NCBI GenBank assembly: GCA_023431185.1
Contig: JAEYXS010000003.1
Span: 36,744 to 100,743 of the forward strand
From: Verrucomicrobiota bacterium
GTDB lineage: Bacteria > Verrucomicrobiota > Verrucomicrobiia > Limisphaerales > JAEYXS01
DNA length: 64,000 nt
Direction: 5' to 3'
Shown here: positions 60,889 to 64,000 of the stretch, one piece after another
Layout of the letters: each line of letters begins with the position of its first letter
Position numbering within the stretch: position 1 is the stretch's first letter
Notes under the pieces: model-generated
What the model saw: the letters and a program-made list of their open reading frames with translations, nothing else
What the model was told of the DNA's origin: nothing
Database searches by the model: none
Made by a program: the position numbers and the translations under genes

Positions 60889-62622
60889 TTATTCCTTCTC
60901 CACGCCGTTATTCCAGATCTTGTGCATCTCCTCTGGCGTCGGCACCTTCAACGGGCGCACCACACGGATACCCAGGAACTGTGCATCCGTATGATACCAG
61001 ATGCTCTTGGGCAATTGCGGATCCTGGATTTTCCATGCCGGAGCAGAGGCCCGCCGCGTACCGCTGCGCAGCTTATCCGGGGTATCATCCCAAGAACCGC
61101 CACGCGCCACATGCGGATACGGCGTGGAGGATTTCACCCATGGGTTGTCCAGCACCTTGCCCGCACCTTGCTTGTAAGTGTCCGCGCTGTATTGATCGAG
61201 GCACCATTCGATGACATTGCCGTGCATGTCATGCAGCCCCCAAGGATTCGCCTTCTTCTTGCCGACCTTCTGATACTTCCAATCACTGTTCGCCTCATAC
61301 CAAGCGTATTCACCAATCTTCGAAGCATCATCACCGAAGGAGTAAGCCGTCGTCGTGCCGGCGCGGCAGGCGTATTCCCACTCTGCTTCCGTCGGCAAGC
61401 GGTAGAAGTGACCTGTCTTGGCGCTCAACCACTGGCAATACTTGTTCGCTGCGTGATGCGTCATGCTGATGGCCGGGAAGCCGTCCTTGCCCATGCCGAA
61501 GCTCATCTCCACGTACGGCTTCGTCGGGCGGCTCACACCATCCACCACCGCATCCTTGGCCGGGCCACCGGCAGCTGAAGCCAGCCGTTGATCTTCCGGA
61601 TACATAAAGAGTTCATACTCATTCCAAGTCACCTCCGTTTTGCCCATCCAGAACGGCTCTATCTTAACCTGCACTTGCGGACCTTCATCTGCCTTGCGGC
61701 CTTTTTCACTGTCCGGGGTACCCATGGTGAATTGACCGGCCGGGATCGGCATCATGTCAAAGGCCACCGAAGTGCCCGGGATGATCTGATTATACTGCTT
61801 CATGTCCGCCGCCGACTTTTCCTTCAGATTCGTCACGATGCGTTTGTGCATCTCCTCAACGAGTGCGAGATTGTCGCCACCAGTCGCTTGATCGGCCTTT
61901 TTAGGCGTCAGCGTGATACCATCGGGCCAAGGTGCGCCTTGATTGATCCACTCTTTAAGGATGTCTTGTTTATCCTTCGGCATCGGGCCGCCTTTGTTCG
62001 CCGGAGGCATCAAGGCTTCATCATCTTTGGAAAGCGTCGTCGTGGTGAACGTCTTGCTCTTCTCGGCGAAGAACGGAACGATGCTCGGACCGCTGTCTCC
62101 CGTCTTCAGTGCAAACTCCTTGGCATCCAGTCGCAGGCCACCCTTGTCATGTCCTTCGCGATGGCACGCCACGCAATTGAACTCCAAAACAGGCTGCACA
62201 TCCTTCACGAAACTGATGCGCTGCACTTGCTTCAATTCCACTCCATCGGGCCATACCGCGCCTTCGGCGATCCACTGTTTCAAGATCTCGGACTGTTCCT
62301 TGGTCAGCGGTTCCTTGCTGCTGGGCGGCATGATGTCGTCATGGTCCTTGGGCAGAACTGTCGTTGTGTAGAGCGGGCTCTTCGCCGGGTCTTTGGCCAC
62401 AATGGCCACCCCATTGTCGCCTCCTTTGAAAGCTGCTGCTTTCGTGTGTAGTTGGAAATCTCCCTTCGGCTTCTCTGCGCCGTGGCAGCTCAAGCACGCA
62501 GATTCCAACACAGGTTTCACCTGCCGCACAAAGTCCACCGCCCCATAAGACGACGAAACGCCTGTCACCAACAGGCCCGTAAGCGCAAACACGCCGGATT
62601 TCAGATACTGGCTCAATTTCAT
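60889..62622 (-). CDS. Exported protein with two cytochrome-type segments and a SUMF1 domain
   Basis: About 577 residues from the ATG at 62622, which precedes a signal peptide (FALTGLLVTGVSSSYGA). Two planctomycete-cytochrome-like repeats follow, with heme sites CLSCHG and CVACHREGH, and then a SUMF1 / FGE-sulfatase domain (IPAGQFTMGTPDSEKGRKAD, RLPTEAEWEYACRAGTTTAY, WGLHDMHGNVIEWC, GGSWDD). The cysteines that catalyse formylglycine formation in true FGE, near the C-terminus, are absent, so this is more likely a structural or binding version. It is a typical PVC surface or periplasmic architecture. Confidence 0.88.
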   Translation of the reverse strand: MKLSQYLKSGVFALTGLLVTGVSSSYGAVDFVRQVKPVLESACLSCHGAEKPKGDFQLHTKAAAFKGGDNGVAIVAKDPAKSPLYTTTVLPKDHDDIMPPSSKEPLTKEQSEILKQWIAEGAVWPDGVELKQVQRISFVKDVQPVLEFNCVACHREGHDKGGLRLDAKEFALKTGDSGPSIVPFFAEKSKTFTTTTLSKDDEALMPPANKGGPMPKDKQDILKEWINQGAPWPDGITLTPKKADQATGGDNLALVEEMHKRIVTNLKEKSAADMKQYNQIIPGTSVAFDMMPIPAGQFTMGTPDSEKGRKADEGPQVQVKIEPFWMGKTEVTWNEYELFMYPEDQRLASAAGGPAKDAVVDGVSRPTKPYVEMSFGMGKDGFPAISMTHHAANKYCQWLSAKTGHFYRLPTEAEWEYACRAGTTTAYSFGDDASKIGEYAWYEANSDWKYQKVGKKKANPWGLHDMHGNVIEWCLDQYSADTYKQGAGKVLDNPWVKSSTPYPHVARGGSWDDTPDKLRSGTRRASAPAWKIQDPQLPKSIWYHTDAQFLGIRVVRPLKVPTPEEMHKIWNNGVEKE

Positions 62623-62702
62623 GTCAAAAAGAGAATGACCGCTACTTTTGACGTCATAACGGCCTTTGTCAATCAGTTGGACGTCGCTCCACAGTAGTAA
62701 CT

Positions 62703-63926
62703 TCATGTCAAAAGCAACCTTTTAAGCCCCATGAGGTTCCACATCGCTTTAGGCACGATGGATGAAACCTCGATATACTCCTGTTCCTTGCTTCCATCCG
62801 CACTGCGCTCGGAACAATGGCTGTTATCCCCCCAAGGCCCCAACCCATCCAATGTCGGCACTGCATCCCAGATCAGGTTGCCATCACTCAAACCACCTCG
62901 CTCCTGATGCCCCACCAGCATTCCCAGCTCATTACCGGCTTCCTCCCAGATGCGGCAAAGTTTCTCTGAGCCTTCATTCTTCGGCCATGGCCGGCTCACC
63001 GTCTTGATCTCTGCTTTGACTTTACAAGCGAATCGATCTGCCGGACTTCGCACTTCACCCGGTCCATTCAATTTCAAAAGCGCCTGCTTTGCCTCCTCGA
63101 ACACCACAGGATCAAACGAACGAAACTCTCCCTCCGCTATAGCTTCATGCGGCACGCGATTGATCACGGTCCCGCCCTGGATCGTCGCCACATTCACCGT
63201 CAGCTCGCGTTTGTAATCCGTTAGCGCCGCGATCTGCTGCACCGTCTTGCCGATCTGCACGATCGCATTCGCTCCGTGTGAATGCTTCGACCCCGCATGG
63301 GAACCGCGCCCACTTGCCGTCACCCGCCAGGTCGCCCGTCCCTTCCGTGACGTCACCACCAACGCCTGTTCGCCCAAACGCCCTTCCGATTCAAATACCA
63401 GCGCGCCCAAGGTATTCGGCGCAAACCTTTCCGTGCAAACCGTACCAAAGTCCGGCGAATACTCTTCCTCTGATGAATTGAGGAACAGCTTCCACGTCAC
63501 GCCCTCGAATGTCTCCGGCTCCAGATCGCGTAACGCCACCAACATAAGCCACATCATCATCGTGCCGCCTTTGATATCATTCGTGCCCGGCCCATAGATG
63601 CGATCCCCCTCCACCCGCCACTTGAAATCATTCCGCTCCTCTTCTTCCGGTGGAAACACCGTATCCAGATGCGACACCATCGCCACCGATTTGTCGCCCT
63701 TGCCCACACGCGAAAGAATCAAATGCTTCCCATACTTGGGATTCGTGGACGGCACAAACTCCGCCGCGAATCCCAATTTCCCAAATGCCTCTGCCGTGAA
63801 TTCACCCAGCTTGTTCACTCCTTCAATATTCTGCGTCCAGCTATTCATCAACACCATCTGCCGCAATATCTCCAGATACTCCGGCAACTTCCCCGCAAGA
63901 TAGGAAATCAATCTCTCTTTATTCAT
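62703..63926 (-). CDS. M20-family metallopeptidase (carboxypeptidase G2-like)
   Basis: 407 residues from the ATG at 63926, which has GGGAGG upstream; a TTG at 63935 is less likely. Metal ligands: VAMVSHLDTVFPPEE (His, Asp), GPGTNDIKGGTMMMWLML (Asp), LFLNSSEEEYSP (catalytic Glu). A dimerisation domain (about 180-300) has SRKGRATWRVTASGRGSHAG. There is no signal peptide. It releases a C-terminal amino acid or deacylates a substrate. It ends about 80 bp before the start of the cytochrome-SUMF1 gene. Confidence 0.92.
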   Translation of the reverse strand: MNKERLISYLAGKLPEYLEILRQMVLMNSWTQNIEGVNKLGEFTAEAFGKLGFAAEFVPSTNPKYGKHLILSRVGKGDKSVAMVSHLDTVFPPEEEERNDFKWRVEGDRIYGPGTNDIKGGTMMMWLMLVALRDLEPETFEGVTWKLFLNSSEEEYSPDFGTVCTERFAPNTLGALVFESEGRLGEQALVVTSRKGRATWRVTASGRGSHAGSKHSHGANAIVQIGKTVQQIAALTDYKRELTVNVATIQGGTVINRVPHEAIAEGEFRSFDPVVFEEAKQALLKLNGPGEVRSPADRFACKVKAEIKTVSRPWPKNEGSEKLCRIWEEAGNELGMLVGHQERGGLSDGNLIWDAVPTLDGLGPWGDNSHCSERSADGSKEQEYIEVSSIVPKAMWNLMGLKRLLLT

Positions 63927-63976
63927 CACATCCAACCTCCCTTTTCTCCAAGCAAACGCCCGAACTCGCCATAACT

Positions 63977-64000
63977 GGTAGGGCCCGCTGTCCTCAGCGG
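63977..64000. repeat. Intergenic hairpin repeat, copy 2, cut by the window end
   Basis: GGTAGGGCCCGCTG-TCCT-CAGCGG is the second copy of the hairpin at 32990. The G-C pair of that copy is replaced by C-G here, keeping the stem. It lies 51 bp upstream of the M20 peptidase start codon. The right arm is truncated by the edge. Confidence 0.8.

Overview
The window comes from a GC-rich chromosome of the Verrucomicrobiota, most likely near the Pedosphaera/Limisphaerales branch. The strongest indicators are a PSD1 cytochrome / DUF1501 / PVC-type dehydrogenase cassette, a cytochrome-SUMF1 fusion, many Tat-exported enzymes, and intergenic hairpin repeats of a kind I associate with PVC genomes. I place the organism from gene content alone. 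No rRNA, tRNA, CRISPR array, intact insertion sequence or prophage was seen.

Layout. 1-3488 holds a partial acyltransferase, ruvA, ruvC, two small hypotheticals and a radical SAM gene. 3610-7725 holds a secreted phosphodiesterase-like enzyme, a LemA pair and a ceramidase-like hydrolase. 7839-11427 is a lutABC-type operon with a methyltransferase inserted, preceded by a perfect palindrome that may be its operator. 11478-13993 holds an amidohydrolase and an FHA/zinc-ribbon membrane protein. 14002-21189 is the three-gene PVC cassette. 21553-27116 holds secreted or membrane proteins of unknown role and a GH-A-like enzyme. 27168-35937 holds uvrC, a LysR regulator, an esterase, an aldo/keto reductase (AKR), an FAD oxidoreductase and ftsK. 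A remnant of a second AKR 3' end lies on the far side of the esterase.

35938-39422 is the accessory part: gene-poor, less GC-rich, with several repeat families, a MITE-like element and three small orphan genes. The first of these genes is cut by one in-frame TAG.

39423-42261 holds a secreted triple-RidA protein and a secreted D-aminoacylase-like enzyme. 42316-48971 is a tight minus-strand operon: SufT, an FAD oxidoreductase, a lipoprotein, an MMPL exporter fused to an LpxL-type acyltransferase, a LolA-like protein and a hotdog dehydratase. It looks like the export and tailoring half of an aryl-polyene or flexirubin type locus without its ketosynthases. 49141-58364 runs on the plus strand: a hybrid sensor kinase, aroE, prepilin peptidase, then an uncharacterised HAD phosphatase / deoxyhypusine-synthase-like / PfkB kinase module. 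58348-63926 returns to the minus strand: ApbE, a Gfo/Idh/MocA oxidoreductase, the cytochrome-SUMF1 protein and an M20 peptidase.

The best leads for something undescribed are the MMPL-acyltransferase fusion operon, the HAD/DHS-like/PfkB trio, the small-gene island with its TAG, and a hairpin repeat whose two copies differ by a compensatory base-pair change.
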